Positions 9,568 to 18,349 of a stretch of DNA of 64,000 nt are shown one piece after another. The number at the start of each line of letters is the position of its first letter. Position 1 is the first letter of the stretch. Source of the DNA: Shouchella shacheensis (lineage in GTDB: Bacteria; Bacillota; Bacilli; Bacillales; Bacillaceae_D); assembly GCF_001484965.1 (NCBI RefSeq), contig NZ_KQ947393.1, positions 138,234 through 202,233 on the forward strand, given 5' to 3'. The notes under the pieces are model-generated. The model was given only the letters and a program-made list of their open reading frames with translations, searched no databases and was not told the origin of the DNA. The position numbers were made by a program, and so were the translations under genes.

Positions 9568-9581
9568 CGTAAGCGCCTTCA
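9568..9581. promoter_or_regulatory. cre-like site before the lipoprotein gene
   Basis: CGTAAGCGCCTTCA matches 12 of 14 positions of the CcpA cre consensus TGNAARCGNWWWCA with the central CG intact. It lies just ahead of the GGGAGGG ribosome site. An almost identical site lies in the same place before the broken GH38 gene (39968-39981). Confidence 0.45.
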
Positions 9582-9654
9582 TTAAAAGGACTAAAACTCG
9601 ATTTCATTTAATATATTTCTTGTCAATTCACCTCCATATTACTTAATACCTCGA

Positions 9655-10665
9655 TTACGATGAAACAAGTGGATGTACTTCAACGAACTCTCCATTGTTC
9701 TGATGCGACACTATAGCAGCTTCAATCACTTCCTGTGCAGCTAAACCATCAGTACCAGACGCTTCTATATCCCTTGGTTGCACTTTATTTCTAACTTGTT
9801 GAATAAAACGATTTAAGCGATACGTGAATGTGTCGTGAAAGTTTTTGACACCCGTCATAATAGAGTTACGTAGTCCTGTGATTTCATCTTTCTCATGAGG
9901 GTAGTAACTAAAATGTTCATAGACGTTGTCGATAATGATTCTTCCCTTGTCTCCTCCCACCTCACAGTACTCTATTGGATGACGGCGAGACATATCATAG
10001 CTTCCTGTCAAATGCCCCACTGCACCTGACGCAAATTCCATATTAATCGAAACAGTAGACCATCCTTTTCTGTTTGGTGCTTTTGTCATGAAAGACTGAA
10101 CTCTTTTTACATCACCAGCCAGGTGTCTCATCACATCGATCGAATGTGGATGTAACGCTTTTAAATGGAACCAGGATGTATGGTCTTTTGGATTTTCGAT
10201 CGTCAGCTTCATGTTAATAAATAATAGCGAACCAAGCTTCCCATCTCTTATTAACTGTTTGCTTTTAATAGCTGCTGGAACAAAGCTATGATTGAGATTA
10301 CAGGCAAATCGCACATTATATTCTTGTGCTTCTTTCACCATTTCCCGCGCTTGTTGTATATCATTTGACAGGGGCTTTTCTACCAATACGTCAATTCCTG
10401 CTTGAATGGCTGCCATAGTTGGTTCATAATGATGGCTGCCGTTCTCGATTCCAGCGGTGGCAACACTGATCACATCAATCTCTTCCTTTTTTATCATTTC
10501 TGAAACATCAGTATAAAAGGAAATTTGAAACGCCTGCCCTGCCTGCTGAGCCCTTTCATTTATAAGGTCACAGACAGCTACCAATTTCGTATCAGGGTGA
10601 TCATAATAAAAATTACAATGAATGCTTCCAATATTGTTAACACCGACCACAGCCACTTTTAACAT
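9655..10665 (-). CDS. Gfo/Idh/MocA-family NAD(P)-dependent oxidoreductase
   Basis: 336 residues from ATG 10663-10665, preceded by GGAAGGGG; the longer reading from 10692 adds nine codons without a ribosome site. The dinucleotide loop is VAVVGVNNIGSIHC, the EKP motif is DVLVEKPLSND, and the C-terminal catalytic region is LKALHPHSIDVMRHLAGD. It is a close paralogue of the 4558-5574 protein: blocks such as SFMTKAP, HPIEYCEV, GRHPIEYCEV-like context and LRNSIMTGV are shared. It is the first gene of the operon that runs through the ABC transporter and isomerase to the other paralogue. The two may oxidise and re-reduce one substrate or differ in stereospecificity. Confidence 0.87.
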   Translation of the reverse strand: MLKVAVVGVNNIGSIHCNFYYDHPDTKLVAVCDLINERAQQAGQAFQISFYTDVSEMIKKEEIDVISVATAGIENGSHHYEPTMAAIQAGIDVLVEKPLSNDIQQAREMVKEAQEYNVRFACNLNHSFVPAAIKSKQLIRDGKLGSLLFINMKLTIENPKDHTSWFHLKALHPHSIDVMRHLAGDVKRVQSFMTKAPNRKGWSTVSINMEFASGAVGHLTGSYDMSRRHPIEYCEVGGDKGRIIIDNVYEHFSYYPHEKDEITGLRNSIMTGVKNFHDTFTYRLNRFIQQVRNKVQPRDIEASGTDGLAAQEVIEAAIVSHQNNGEFVEVHPLVSS

Positions 10666-10709
10666 ATCTCGCCCCTTCCTTGCTATCATCAAATTCTTTT
10701 CTTCATATT

Positions 10710-10739
10710 AAAGTATTTCTCTCAAGAATTCATAGTCAA
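10710..10739 (-). promoter_or_regulatory. Candidate sigma-A promoter for the Gfo/ABC operon
   Basis: On the minus strand TTGACT (10734-10739) and TACTTT (10710-10715) are separated by 18 bases, about 45 bases before the Gfo start. The -35 matches five of six consensus bases; the -10 is weaker. Confidence 0.45.
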
Positions 10740-10845
10740 TTCGGACATCTTTTCATTGCCAAGAAGGCCTGAAGTTCCGGGCCTTTGCAAAAACATGACT
10801 TATCGCGCCACGTCCAAAAACTTTTGCCTTCAAGCTTGTTGGTTA

Positions 10846-11160
10846 CTAGGCTAAATAAAACACATTCATGAGCTCTTTTGAAACCGGACTCTTATCTAAA
10901 TTAGTCTCCATAAGCGGTTCCATATAAGCCCACCATCTCTGGCACACATCCGTCTCAGACATTTTCGCCCATGTGTCCTCATCCTCCACTTCCAAATATG
11001 CAAACAACTGTCCCGTTTCTTCATGCAAGAAGATGGAGTAGTTGTGAACCCCATGCCTTTTAAGAGCTTCTTTCATTTCCGGCCAAAGTTCATCATGTCG
11101 GATTTTGTACTCTTCATAAGCCTCTTTGTATACTTTCATCACGCTTGCTTTCCTGATCAT
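10846..11160 (-). CDS. rhaM: L-rhamnose mutarotase
   Basis: 104 residues from ATG 11158-11160, behind AAAGGAGGAG; this is the usual length of RhaM. An upstream in-frame ATG at 11193 lacks a ribosome site. The enzyme interconverts the anomers of L-rhamnose so that the isomerase receives its substrate. Family features visible are [27 protein letters not shown] (His in the active site) and the C-terminal [13 protein letters not shown] and [13 protein letters not shown] blocks. It is the last rhamnose gene on this strand, after rhaEW. A cre-like site directly precedes its ribosome site. Confidence 0.92.
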   Translation of the reverse strand: MIRKASVMKVYKEAYEEYKIRHDELWPEMKEALKRHGVHNYSIFLHEETGQLFAYLEVEDEDTWAKMSETDVCQRWWAYMEPLMETNLDKSPVSKELMNVFYLA

Positions 11161-11178
11161 CTTCAAGTCTCCTCCTTT

Positions 11179-11192
11179 AGAAAGCGTTTCCA
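11179..11192. promoter_or_regulatory. cre-like site before rhaM
   Basis: Minus-strand TGGAAACGCTTTCT matches 13 of 14 cre consensus positions. It touches the AAAGGAGGAG ribosome site of rhaM, so bound CcpA could block elongation into the gene. Confidence 0.5.
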
Positions 11193-11207
11193 TTTCATTT
11201 GCTAAAG

Positions 11208-11251
11208 CAGCCTCCTTCTAAACCAACTGTTTCCATAAACAAAGGAGGCTG
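11208..11251 (-). promoter_or_regulatory. Hairpin between rhaEW and rhaM that buries a Shine-Dalgarno
   Basis: A perfect 10-bp inverted repeat (CAGCCTCCTT / AAGGAGGCTG) with a 24-base loop. On the minus strand the 3' arm holds AAGGAGG, followed twelve bases later by an ATG opening an 11-codon ORF that ends five bases before rhaM. The T-tract is poor (CTTTAG), so an attenuating or translational role is as likely as termination. Confidence 0.4.
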
Positions 11252-11260
11252 TTTGATTAT

Positions 11261-13330
11261 CTAGCGCGTAAACGCCGCTGGCACCCCACCATCAACGGTA
11301 ATCATGCAGCCAGTCGTTTTCTCCGCTTTAGACGAAGATAAAAACAGAATGGCTTCCGCAATATCAGAGGGAAAGATATTGACCCCAAGCGTCGTACGCT
11401 TCCGGTAATGCTCATCAAGCTGATCGGGTTCAATGCCGTAAGCAGCCGCCCGCTCCTCACGCCACTTGGATCCCCAGATCGCAGACCCCTGCAAGACTGC
11501 ATCCGGAAGGACAGTGTTCACACGGATGCTGAATTCTCCTCCTTCCGAGGCAATACAGCGAGCGAGATGCGCTTCCATTGCTTTTACAGCACTGTAGGCA
11601 GATGCATTCTTACCTGCATAGATGGAGTTTTTTGAACCGATAAAGACCATACTGCCGCCTGTTTGCTGTGTTTTCATCTGTGAGAATGCTTCACGTGCGA
11701 CGAGAAAATACCCGGTGCCAAGCACGTTCATATTCAAGTTCCACTCATCAAGCGACGTTTCGTCAAGCGGACTGGATGTGGCAAGGCCTGCGTTGTTGAC
11801 GATCATATCGACACCGCCGTACGTACGCGCGACTTTAGCAAACGCTTCTTTAATCGCCGTTTCGCTTGTGACGTCCATTTTAATCGCCATCGCCCGGCCT
11901 TCGCCGTAAGTTTCATTCATTTCTGTAGCGACGTTCTCCGCCCCTTCAAGGTTCACGTCGGCCAACACGACATGAGCCCCTTGTGCCGCAAACTGACGGC
12001 ATGTTTCACTGCCAATTCCTCCTGCACCGCCTGTGACAAAGGCCACCTTGCGAGAAAATTCAGCTTCCGCAGGCGCAAGTGTCAATTTATATAGCTCTAG
12101 CGGCCAGTATTCAATTTCATAGGATTCGTTTTCACTTAGGGAGACGAACTCACCAAGGGCTGTTGTTCCTCGCATCACGGATATTGCTCTTGTGTAGAGA
12201 GCGCCACTTACGTTTGCCATCGCCAGACTCTTTCCCGTGTTCACCATGCCAAGGCCTGGGATGAGGATCACACGTGGAGATGGTTCAAACATCTTGTCGC
12301 CTTCGTTCTTGTTGCGTTCAAAGTAAGACACATACTCTACCTTATACGCTTGAATGTTTTCCACGATTTTCTGCTTGAGTCTCTCTACATCGCTCGCTTC
12401 TGGTTCCCAGTCAATAAACAGCGGCACTCGTTTCGTATGCACGAGGTGGTCGGGACACGCTGCTCCCACTTGTGAGAGCTCTTTGCCTTGCTTGCTATTC
12501 ACAAATTCCAGCGTTGCATCCGAATCCTCATAGGAGAGAAGCATACCTTTCCCTTTATGAGCAACTTGACCGCGAATCAACGGCAACACTTCTGCAAAAA
12601 TCCCTTCACGCTGCTCGCGAGAAAGGCTTGAATACTTCGCATCGCCAAATGCAGGCTCATCCCCTCGCTTTTTCTCGATAAACTGCTCTGCTTCATTGAT
12701 AACAGCAATCGTTCTGTCATAGCTCTCTTTTGCCGTATCGCCCCAGACTACAAGGCCGTGCTTTTCCATGAGGACGAGCTCCGCCTCCGGGTTTTCCTTG
12801 ACCCCGTCGGCAATCATTCTCGATAAGGTAAACCCAGGACGGATGTAAGGCACCCAGACAAACCGATCCCCGAAAATGTCCTTTGCAAGTTCCTTGCCAT
12901 TGTCTGCGCAGCAGAGGCTGATGATCGCATCGGGGTGCGTGTGATCGACGTGTTTAAAAGGAAGAAACGCATGCAGAAGCGTTTCAATGGACGAGCGCGG
13001 GTGCGAGTGATCAATCATGCAATGCCCGAGGTAAGCAACCATTTCTTCATCGCTCATTTCCTCACGTTCAAAAAGCGGGGCAATGTCCTCAAGTCGAAGT
13101 GCTGAAAAATTTTTCTCTCCCATTGTAGCGAGATCGGATCCGCTTCCCTTCACCCACATGACATCGACTTCTTGACCGCGAAAGTCCACCTCTGTTGTTT
13201 TCATGGAAGTATTGCCACCACCCCAGTTGCAAACGGAGCGGTCCGCACCAAGCAAATTGGAGCGATATACGAGCTCCCCAAGGCCAGATTTACCGTCTTT
13301 TTCTTTTTCACTCCACAGGTTTTGAACCAT
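11261..13330 (-). CDS. rhaEW: Bifunctional rhamnulose-1-phosphate aldolase / L-lactaldehyde dehydrogenase
   Basis: 689 residues in two parts. Residues 1-~420 are a class II aldolase of the AraD/RhaD fold, with NWGGGNTSMK near 36-45 and the zinc-binding HTHPDAIISL near 134-143; this half splits L-rhamnulose 1-phosphate into dihydroxyacetone phosphate and L-lactaldehyde. Residues ~430-689 are a short-chain dehydrogenase with the NAD loop TGGAGGIG and catalytic Tyr/Lys in YSAVK, which oxidises lactaldehyde to lactate. The fusion matches YuxG of B. subtilis and RhaEW-type proteins. It lies 47 bases after rhaA. The ribosome site is AGAGGGATG. Confidence 0.93.
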   Translation of the reverse strand: MVQNLWSEKEKDGKSGLGELVYRSNLLGADRSVCNWGGGNTSMKTTEVDFRGQEVDVMWVKGSGSDLATMGEKNFSALRLEDIAPLFEREEMSDEEMVAYLGHCMIDHSHPRSSIETLLHAFLPFKHVDHTHPDAIISLCCADNGKELAKDIFGDRFVWVPYIRPGFTLSRMIADGVKENPEAELVLMEKHGLVVWGDTAKESYDRTIAVINEAEQFIEKKRGDEPAFGDAKYSSLSREQREGIFAEVLPLIRGQVAHKGKGMLLSYEDSDATLEFVNSKQGKELSQVGAACPDHLVHTKRVPLFIDWEPEASDVERLKQKIVENIQAYKVEYVSYFERNKNEGDKMFEPSPRVILIPGLGMVNTGKSLAMANVSGALYTRAISVMRGTTALGEFVSLSENESYEIEYWPLELYKLTLAPAEAEFSRKVAFVTGGAGGIGSETCRQFAAQGAHVVLADVNLEGAENVATEMNETYGEGRAMAIKMDVTSETAIKEAFAKVARTYGGVDMIVNNAGLATSSPLDETSLDEWNLNMNVLGTGYFLVAREAFSQMKTQQTGGSMVFIGSKNSIYAGKNASAYSAVKAMEAHLARCIASEGGEFSIRVNTVLPDAVLQGSAIWGSKWREERAAAYGIEPDQLDEHYRKRTTLGVNIFPSDIAEAILFLSSSKAEKTTGCMITVDGGVPAAFTR

Positions 13331-13377
13331 GGGACATCCCTCTTTCTCTTATTTGTCATTAACAACGATTTGTTTGC

Positions 13378-14646
13378 TTAGCTATGAACAGCCTTATCGA
13401 TACGCTTCAGTTGCACATCCTCTTCGTAACGCTTCACAATGTCGAGCCACTCACGTTCGATTGGCGTGCTTTGCTGTCTGCAGTATTCATCCCACACCTC
13501 TCCGAATGGGTAGGTTTTGAACTGCTCTTGAAGCGCAAACCGTTCAGTAAAGCGTCCTTCGTCCTGGAGCTTTTTCAAATGGTCATGCGGGAGGAGTGCT
13601 GCATAAAGTAGTGCCTTTACCATATTGCGTGTGCCAATTGCCCAGGCCGCCACACGGTTAATACTCGCATCAAAGAAATCGAGGCCGATCAATACTTGAT
13701 CCAGTGAATCATTGCGTACAAGCTCTTGGGCAATTTCCCGAAGCTCGTCATCATAAGCAACGACGTGGTCACTGTCCCAGCGGACCGGACGTGATACGTG
13801 AAGCGCCAGCTGATCGTGGAACAATAGCATCGCAGACAGCTTATTGGAGACTACTTCGGTTGGGTGAAAGTGGCCAGTATCGAGCAGGCAAAGCTTGTTG
13901 TTTTGATTGGCGTAATTCATGTAAAATTCATGGGACCCGACCACATACGCCTCCGAACCAATACCAAACAGCTTGCTTTCCACGGCATCAAGTACATGAT
14001 TTTCGTCATAAACATCGCTGTAAATTTCATCAAGTGACTCCTTCAACCGTCTTCTTGGCGTCAGGCGATCACTTGGCGTATCTTTAAAGCCATCTGGCAC
14101 CCAAATGTTCACAAGGGAAGGCGTTCCAAGTTCTTTGCCAAAGTGCTCGCCAATCTTACGGCTCGCTTTGCAGTGGTCGATCCAGAAGCGGCGGATGGCT
14201 GGATCCGGATGACTGAGCGTCAGTCCATCATCGGATTTTGGATGACCGAAAACCGTTGGGTTGAAGTCCAGTCCAAGATCATGCTTCTTAGCCCAGTCGA
14301 CCCACTTTTGGAAATGTTTCGGCTCCAGTTCGTCTCTTTCCACCGCTACCCCATTCGTTTCAGCATACATCGCATGCAAATTGATACGATGCTTTCCCGG
14401 GATTAAGCTAAGCGCTTTTTCAAGGTCAGCGCGAAGCTCGTCGCCATTGCGTGCGGCTCCCGGGTGGTTGCCCGTTACGTCTATACCGCCGGAAAGCTCA
14501 TTTTGGACGACTTCCGTTCCTTTGAGGTCATCTCCTTGCCAGCAGTGTACGGAAATGGGCACCTTCTTCACCGTTTCAAACGCTTCCTTCAGATCAATTC
14601 CCCATGCTTCATAATCCTTTTTCGCAAATTCAAACCTCGTAGACAT
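13378..14646 (-). CDS. rhaA: L-rhamnose isomerase
   Basis: 422 residues, the normal length. The enzyme converts L-rhamnose to L-rhamnulose with divalent metal in a TIM barrel. Recognisable blocks are [17 protein letters not shown] at the N-terminus, [15 protein letters not shown], the metal-site [17 protein letters not shown] and the [25 protein letters not shown] region. The start overlaps the end of rhaB by 17 bases, which indicates coupled translation. It is followed by rhaEW on the same transcript. Confidence 0.95.
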   Translation of the reverse strand: MSTRFEFAKKDYEAWGIDLKEAFETVKKVPISVHCWQGDDLKGTEVVQNELSGGIDVTGNHPGAARNGDELRADLEKALSLIPGKHRINLHAMYAETNGVAVERDELEPKHFQKWVDWAKKHDLGLDFNPTVFGHPKSDDGLTLSHPDPAIRRFWIDHCKASRKIGEHFGKELGTPSLVNIWVPDGFKDTPSDRLTPRRRLKESLDEIYSDVYDENHVLDAVESKLFGIGSEAYVVGSHEFYMNYANQNNKLCLLDTGHFHPTEVVSNKLSAMLLFHDQLALHVSRPVRWDSDHVVAYDDELREIAQELVRNDSLDQVLIGLDFFDASINRVAAWAIGTRNMVKALLYAALLPHDHLKKLQDEGRFTERFALQEQFKTYPFGEVWDEYCRQQSTPIEREWLDIVKRYEEDVQLKRIDKAVHS

Positions 14647-16063
14647 CGTTGATCTTCCTCCTTGTGGGTTGATAGTGTTTGACGTTAAACGATTTTTTGA
14701 TCAACGTCCGTGCTTTCTCCAGCGTAGCTATCTCACCGCCCGCGATTTGTTGGGCAATCAAGTTGCCGAGGGCAGTGGCTTCTGTCGGTCCTGCAAAAAC
14801 GTCTTTTCCCGTCCGATCGGCGAGAAGCTGATTGAGTTGCTCATTCTGTGACCCCCCGCCGATAATAAGAACAGCCGGATACTCACGTTCGAGCGTTTCT
14901 TCGATTTGTTTAATTGCGCGCTTGTAGCTCGCGATCAAACTGTCATAGATGCATTTCGCCACTTCACCGGGCGTAGCCGGAACCGGCTCGCCTGCCTCCA
15001 TACACGCAGACTGAATCTCTTCAATCATGTTAACTGGCTTTAAGAACCTTCGTTGATCGACATCGATAACCGCTTTAAAATCAGTCGCTTCCTTGCTCCG
15101 TTCGACAAGTTCAGCAAAAGAATACTCATCCTCATACAGTCGCTTTACCTCTTGAATCATCCACAAACCCATGATGTTTTTTAAAAAACGAAAGCGATCA
15201 TCAATCCCGCCCTCATTCGTAAAATTGTTCTCCCTTGCACTTGTGCTGCAGATCGGAACGTCATTTTCCACGCCAATCAGAGACCACGTTCCCGAACTGA
15301 TATACAGCGATGAATCACGATCCGGTACAGCCGCAACCGCAGACGCGGTGTCATGCGTTGCTGGAAGTATGACATCCATTCGTATACCGAGCTCTGCTTC
15401 AATCTCTGGCTTAAAAGTCCCGAGAACGGTCTTAGGTTCAGCAAGCGGCTGAAAAATACGGGGAGGGAGCCCTAACTCTTCAATTAACTCGATATCCCAC
15501 TCTTTGTCAAAAGCGTTTACAAGCTGAGTGGTCGTCGCATTGGTGTACTCATTTCTTTTCTCACCTGTCAGTAAAAAGTGAAAGTAATCTGGAAGCATGA
15601 GAAACGTCTTCGCCTTTGATAAGACTTCGGGATTTGTCTTTTTTAAAGCGAGCAATTGGTACACCGTATTGAACGGCTGAAACTGAATGCCAGTCCTTGC
15701 GTAAAGGTTTTCGGCTCCTTTTTCCCTCAGTACCTCTTCCATGATTCCGTCTGTACGAGAATCTCTGTAGGAGACAGCTTCTGTCAACAACTCGTCCTGT
15801 TCATCCAGGAGCACAAAATCAACCGCCCATGTATTAATTCCAATGCTTGCTGGTTTGATTCCCTTTGTTTTCGCAAGTGTGATCCCTGTTTTTACTTCGT
15901 CAAACAAGCGCTCAACATTCCAGCAGTAGCACCCATTTTTTATCGTCATTTTATTGTCAAAACGGTGTAGCTCCTGAAGTTCGAGCTGACCATTCTCGTA
16001 ACGACCAGCCATCACCCTACCACCGGAAGCTCCTATATCAACGGCCAAACGATACACGCTCAT
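14630..16063 (-). CDS. rhaB: L-rhamnulokinase
   Basis: 477 residues of the FGGY sugar-kinase family (actin-like ATPase fold). It phosphorylates L-rhamnulose at O1. The N-terminal phosphate loop is [17 protein letters not shown], the second is [14 protein letters not shown] near 258-271 with [10 protein letters not shown] after it, and the adenosine loop is [20 protein letters not shown] near 400. The start follows AAAGGAGGAGTGCA. It is the first gene of the rhaB-rhaA-rhaEW-rhaM unit and has a cre-like site immediately upstream. Confidence 0.94.
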   Translation of the reverse strand: MSVYRLAVDIGASGGRVMAGRYENGQLELQELHRFDNKMTIKNGCYCWNVERLFDEVKTGITLAKTKGIKPASIGINTWAVDFVLLDEQDELLTEAVSYRDSRTDGIMEEVLREKGAENLYARTGIQFQPFNTVYQLLALKKTNPEVLSKAKTFLMLPDYFHFLLTGEKRNEYTNATTTQLVNAFDKEWDIELIEELGLPPRIFQPLAEPKTVLGTFKPEIEAELGIRMDVILPATHDTASAVAAVPDRDSSLYISSGTWSLIGVENDVPICSTSARENNFTNEGGIDDRFRFLKNIMGLWMIQEVKRLYEDEYSFAELVERSKEATDFKAVIDVDQRRFLKPVNMIEEIQSACMEAGEPVPATPGEVAKCIYDSLIASYKRAIKQIEETLEREYPAVLIIGGGSQNEQLNQLLADRTGKDVFAGPTEATALGNLIAQQIAGGEIATLEKARTLIKKSFNVKHYQPTRRKINDVYEV

Positions 16064-16079
16064 TGCACTCCTCCTTTAT

Positions 16080-16093
16080 GGAAAGCGATTTCA
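16080..16093. promoter_or_regulatory. cre-like site before rhaB
   Basis: GGAAAGCGATTTCA matches 13 of 14 cre consensus positions and lies directly before the AAAGGAGGAG ribosome site of rhaB. This agrees with catabolite repression of the rhamnose operon by CcpA. Confidence 0.6.
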
Positions 16094-16173
16094 TCTAATG
16101 ACAGTTTAAACGGTTACTTGACGTTTTCCTATAACGTCTCTTACTAAAAATACTGTCCTTATTTGCAAATCAT

Positions 16174-16209
16174 AAATAAAAACATGCCCTCCTCTACATA
16201 GATGACATG
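16174..16209 (-). terminator. Terminator overlapping the end of the AraC gene before rhaB
   Basis: On the minus strand CATGTCATC pairs with GGAGGGCATG (one mismatch, G-U pairs) and is followed by TTTTTATTT. The 5' arm lies in the last codons of the AraC gene, so regulator and rhaB transcripts are likely separate. Confidence 0.55.
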
Positions 16210-17162
16210 CTTCTTTTTCTCCATTGATGGGGAGTCATTCCGTATTTTTCTTTAAATATGCTGTAAAAATAACTGATATTGCCGTAGCCAACTTCCTCAG
16301 CAATGATAGATACTGGCAGTTTCGAGCCTTCGAGAAGCTCTTTCGCCACGCCTAACCGTTTTTCCTTAAGCAATACCTTAAACGTCTGCCCAGACAATTT
16401 CTTAATCGTCTTGCTAAGTAAATAGTGGGGCTGGTTTAAGCGCCTTGAAAGCTCGTACAAAGAAGCAGTGCGATAGTCGTTATGAATATAGGTCAACGCT
16501 TCCTGCATCCACTGGCTTTGTAAAGATGATTCACTCACGCCCTGTATTCTATCGGCATGTTTGGTCAGTTCGACGATCAATAAGCCAACGTATAGTTTTA
16601 CCGTCGCTTCAGACATAAACGTCGGGTTCATAATCTCATGCACAATTTTAACGATCAGTCTTTGCACCGACTCCTCCTGCTCTACTTTAAAATGAAGGAA
16701 CTGGCCGGTATCGGAAACATTATGAAGACTGTCAATGAGAAATGTATAGATCGGACCTTCTAAGTTCAAGAAAGCGAAAACGTATTCAAAAAAATGAGGC
16801 TGAATAATAAAGTTAATGATAATATCCTCATGGCCACAACGCTCGATCTCATGTTCAATATGCTGATTCAAAAACAAAAGTTCCCCTTGCTGCAAATGAA
16901 GCTTCTTTGAACCAATTGTTTGCTTGAGACTGCCGTGAAGCACATAATTGATTTCAACATAATCATGCTTATGCTTTGGGAAAGGAGTGAACCGCGTATG
17001 TTTACGGATCATAATGGATTTATCAGGTGCAAGGAACTTATTGCTTTCCACAACAAAGCTTGCTCTCGATGTGTAGCGTGTCTTATTCACCTTGTGATTC
17101 TCTAGGATCTCTTCCTCTTCTTCCGTTAAAGCAAGCAACTGAGAAAACAACTCTTCATTCAT
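16194..17162 (-). CDS. AraC-family transcriptional regulator, rhamnose locus
   Basis: 322 residues. The N-terminal part has a cupin sensor (RFTPFPKHKHDYVEINYVLHG, then GELLFLNQHIEHEI); the C-terminal part has a double helix-turn-helix with LSRRLNQPHYLLSKTIKKLSGQ and the signature IAEEVGYGNISYFYSIFKEKYGMTP. It is 20 bases downstream of another AraC gene on the same strand and upstream of rhaB, so control of the rhamnose genes is the natural inference. B. subtilis uses a DeoR-type regulator for the same job, so this arrangement differs. Rhamnose as inducer is inferred only. Confidence 0.87.
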   Translation of the reverse strand: MNEELFSQLLALTEEEEEILENHKVNKTRYTSRASFVVESNKFLAPDKSIMIRKHTRFTPFPKHKHDYVEINYVLHGSLKQTIGSKKLHLQQGELLFLNQHIEHEIERCGHEDIIINFIIQPHFFEYVFAFLNLEGPIYTFLIDSLHNVSDTGQFLHFKVEQEESVQRLIVKIVHEIMNPTFMSEATVKLYVGLLIVELTKHADRIQGVSESSLQSQWMQEALTYIHNDYRTASLYELSRRLNQPHYLLSKTIKKLSGQTFKVLLKEKRLGVAKELLEGSKLPVSIIAEEVGYGNISYFYSIFKEKYGMTPHQWRKRSMSSM

Positions 17163-17181
17163 TCACGACCCTCCCCTGGTC

Positions 17182-18192
17182 TCATCTACGTTTTACAAAA
17201 GACTGATTTCGAAAACGAAATTCATGAGGCGTCATATGAAACTCTTTTTTAAACACTTTATAAAAAAAGGTTACGTTTGTGTACCCTACTTCGATTGAAA
17301 TTTCGTCCACTGTAAGTTCCGTATTCGTCAGCAATTCCCGTACTTTTCTCATTCGCTCCATTTTTACAAGTTCGCTAAAAGTCGATGATGTCCGTTTTTT
17401 GATGAGTGTACTTAAATACGAAGGGCTAAATGAAAAATGCGCTGCCGCTTCTTTCAATGAACAATGTCGATAGTGTTCTTCAATATAGGAAAGAACATCA
17501 ATAATGATCGGGTATTTTGTTAGGGATTGTTCTTTACGCTTCCAATCGTACTCATAAACCCTCAACAGCTCTGTAAAGATGAGGAACATATACCCTTCCA
17601 AGATGGAATCGGAATAGGCCCCTTTGTCAAAATACTCACTCAAAAGATTCGTCATCAAAACAGGGAGATGTTGATTCTCTAAAGCGCGAAACACAAGAAA
17701 CGAATCTCGATCGTGCTGTTCATACATGATGCTGACAAGAAACTGGGAAATCACTCCCTGTTTATTTAAGCGATTCATGAAGGCATAGGTAAAGTAACTT
17801 TCGCGTAACAAAACGTTGATGATTAAATCCTCTTCCGTTGTTTGCAGTACTTTATGTGGAACTCTCGTATCGAGAATACAAAAGTCCCCTTCGTGAAGCG
17901 TAATGAGTTCGTCCTTGATGATCTGCTGACATTGCCCACGGTAGACATAGATGAGTTCAATATATGAATGCACATGCTTAGGAACTATAGAATAACGAAT
18001 ATGTTTGCGTATACTTAGTTTTTCATTCTTGTAAAAGAGACCCTCATCAAACAGACAGATTTGTTCGTTTCTCACAGAAATCGTCTCGTGTTCACTCTCT
18101 TCATTCCGAGCGCTACGATCTTGCTCTTTCCACCCCCTCTCTTCTTCAGAAAGTGCAAATAAACGGTTCTCCAGCTCTGCCTTTGAAAGCAC
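17182..18192 (-). CDS. AraC-family transcriptional regulator, divergent from the rhamnose transporter
   Basis: 336 residues with the same layout as its neighbour: cupin region (YSIVPKHVHSYIELIYVYRG, GDFCILDTRVPHK) and a C-terminal pair of helix-turn-helix motifs ending IEVGYTNVTFFYKVFKKEFHMTPHEFR-like sequence. The two share their plan but are clearly different sequences, so this is an old duplication or independent recruitment. It is divergent from the symporter/GH78 operon across a 157-base control region and probably regulates it. Confidence 0.87.
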   Translation of the reverse strand: MLSKAELENRLFALSEEERGWKEQDRSARNEESEHETISVRNEQICLFDEGLFYKNEKLSIRKHIRYSIVPKHVHSYIELIYVYRGQCQQIIKDELITLHEGDFCILDTRVPHKVLQTTEEDLIINVLLRESYFTYAFMNRLNKQGVISQFLVSIMYEQHDRDSFLVFRALENQHLPVLMTNLLSEYFDKGAYSDSILEGYMFLIFTELLRVYEYDWKRKEQSLTKYPIIIDVLSYIEEHYRHCSLKEAAAHFSFSPSYLSTLIKKRTSSTFSELVKMERMRKVRELLTNTELTVDEISIEVGYTNVTFFYKVFKKEFHMTPHEFRFRNQSFVKRR

Positions 18193-18250
18193 CCCACTCC
18201 CCTCCTCTAGAATCGTATCATTTGTTAGTAAACAACGAATGATATGTCAT

Positions 18251-18278
18251 TTTGTAAGCGTTATCTCCCTCTTATAAT
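18251..18278 (+). promoter_or_regulatory. Promoter with overlapping cre for the rhamnose transporter operon
   Basis: A perfect -10 TATAAT at 18273-18278; the -35 is weak (TTGTAA 18252-18257 at 15 bases, or ATTTTG at 18). A cre-like TGTAAGCGTTATCT (18253-18266, 13 of 14 consensus positions) covers the -35 side. A weak -35 fits an activator-dependent promoter repressed by CcpA. Confidence 0.6.
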
Positions 18279-18349
18279 GAGTACACACCATTCCTACTAC
18301 CTTATTGTACTCGAAACCTTCGAAATTCAAAAGCAGGGAGAGATGAAGC

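Noticed and set aside
10770-10800. AAGGCC/GGCCTT hairpin after rhaM as terminator
   Set aside because: Six-bp stem and no T-tract on the minus strand.
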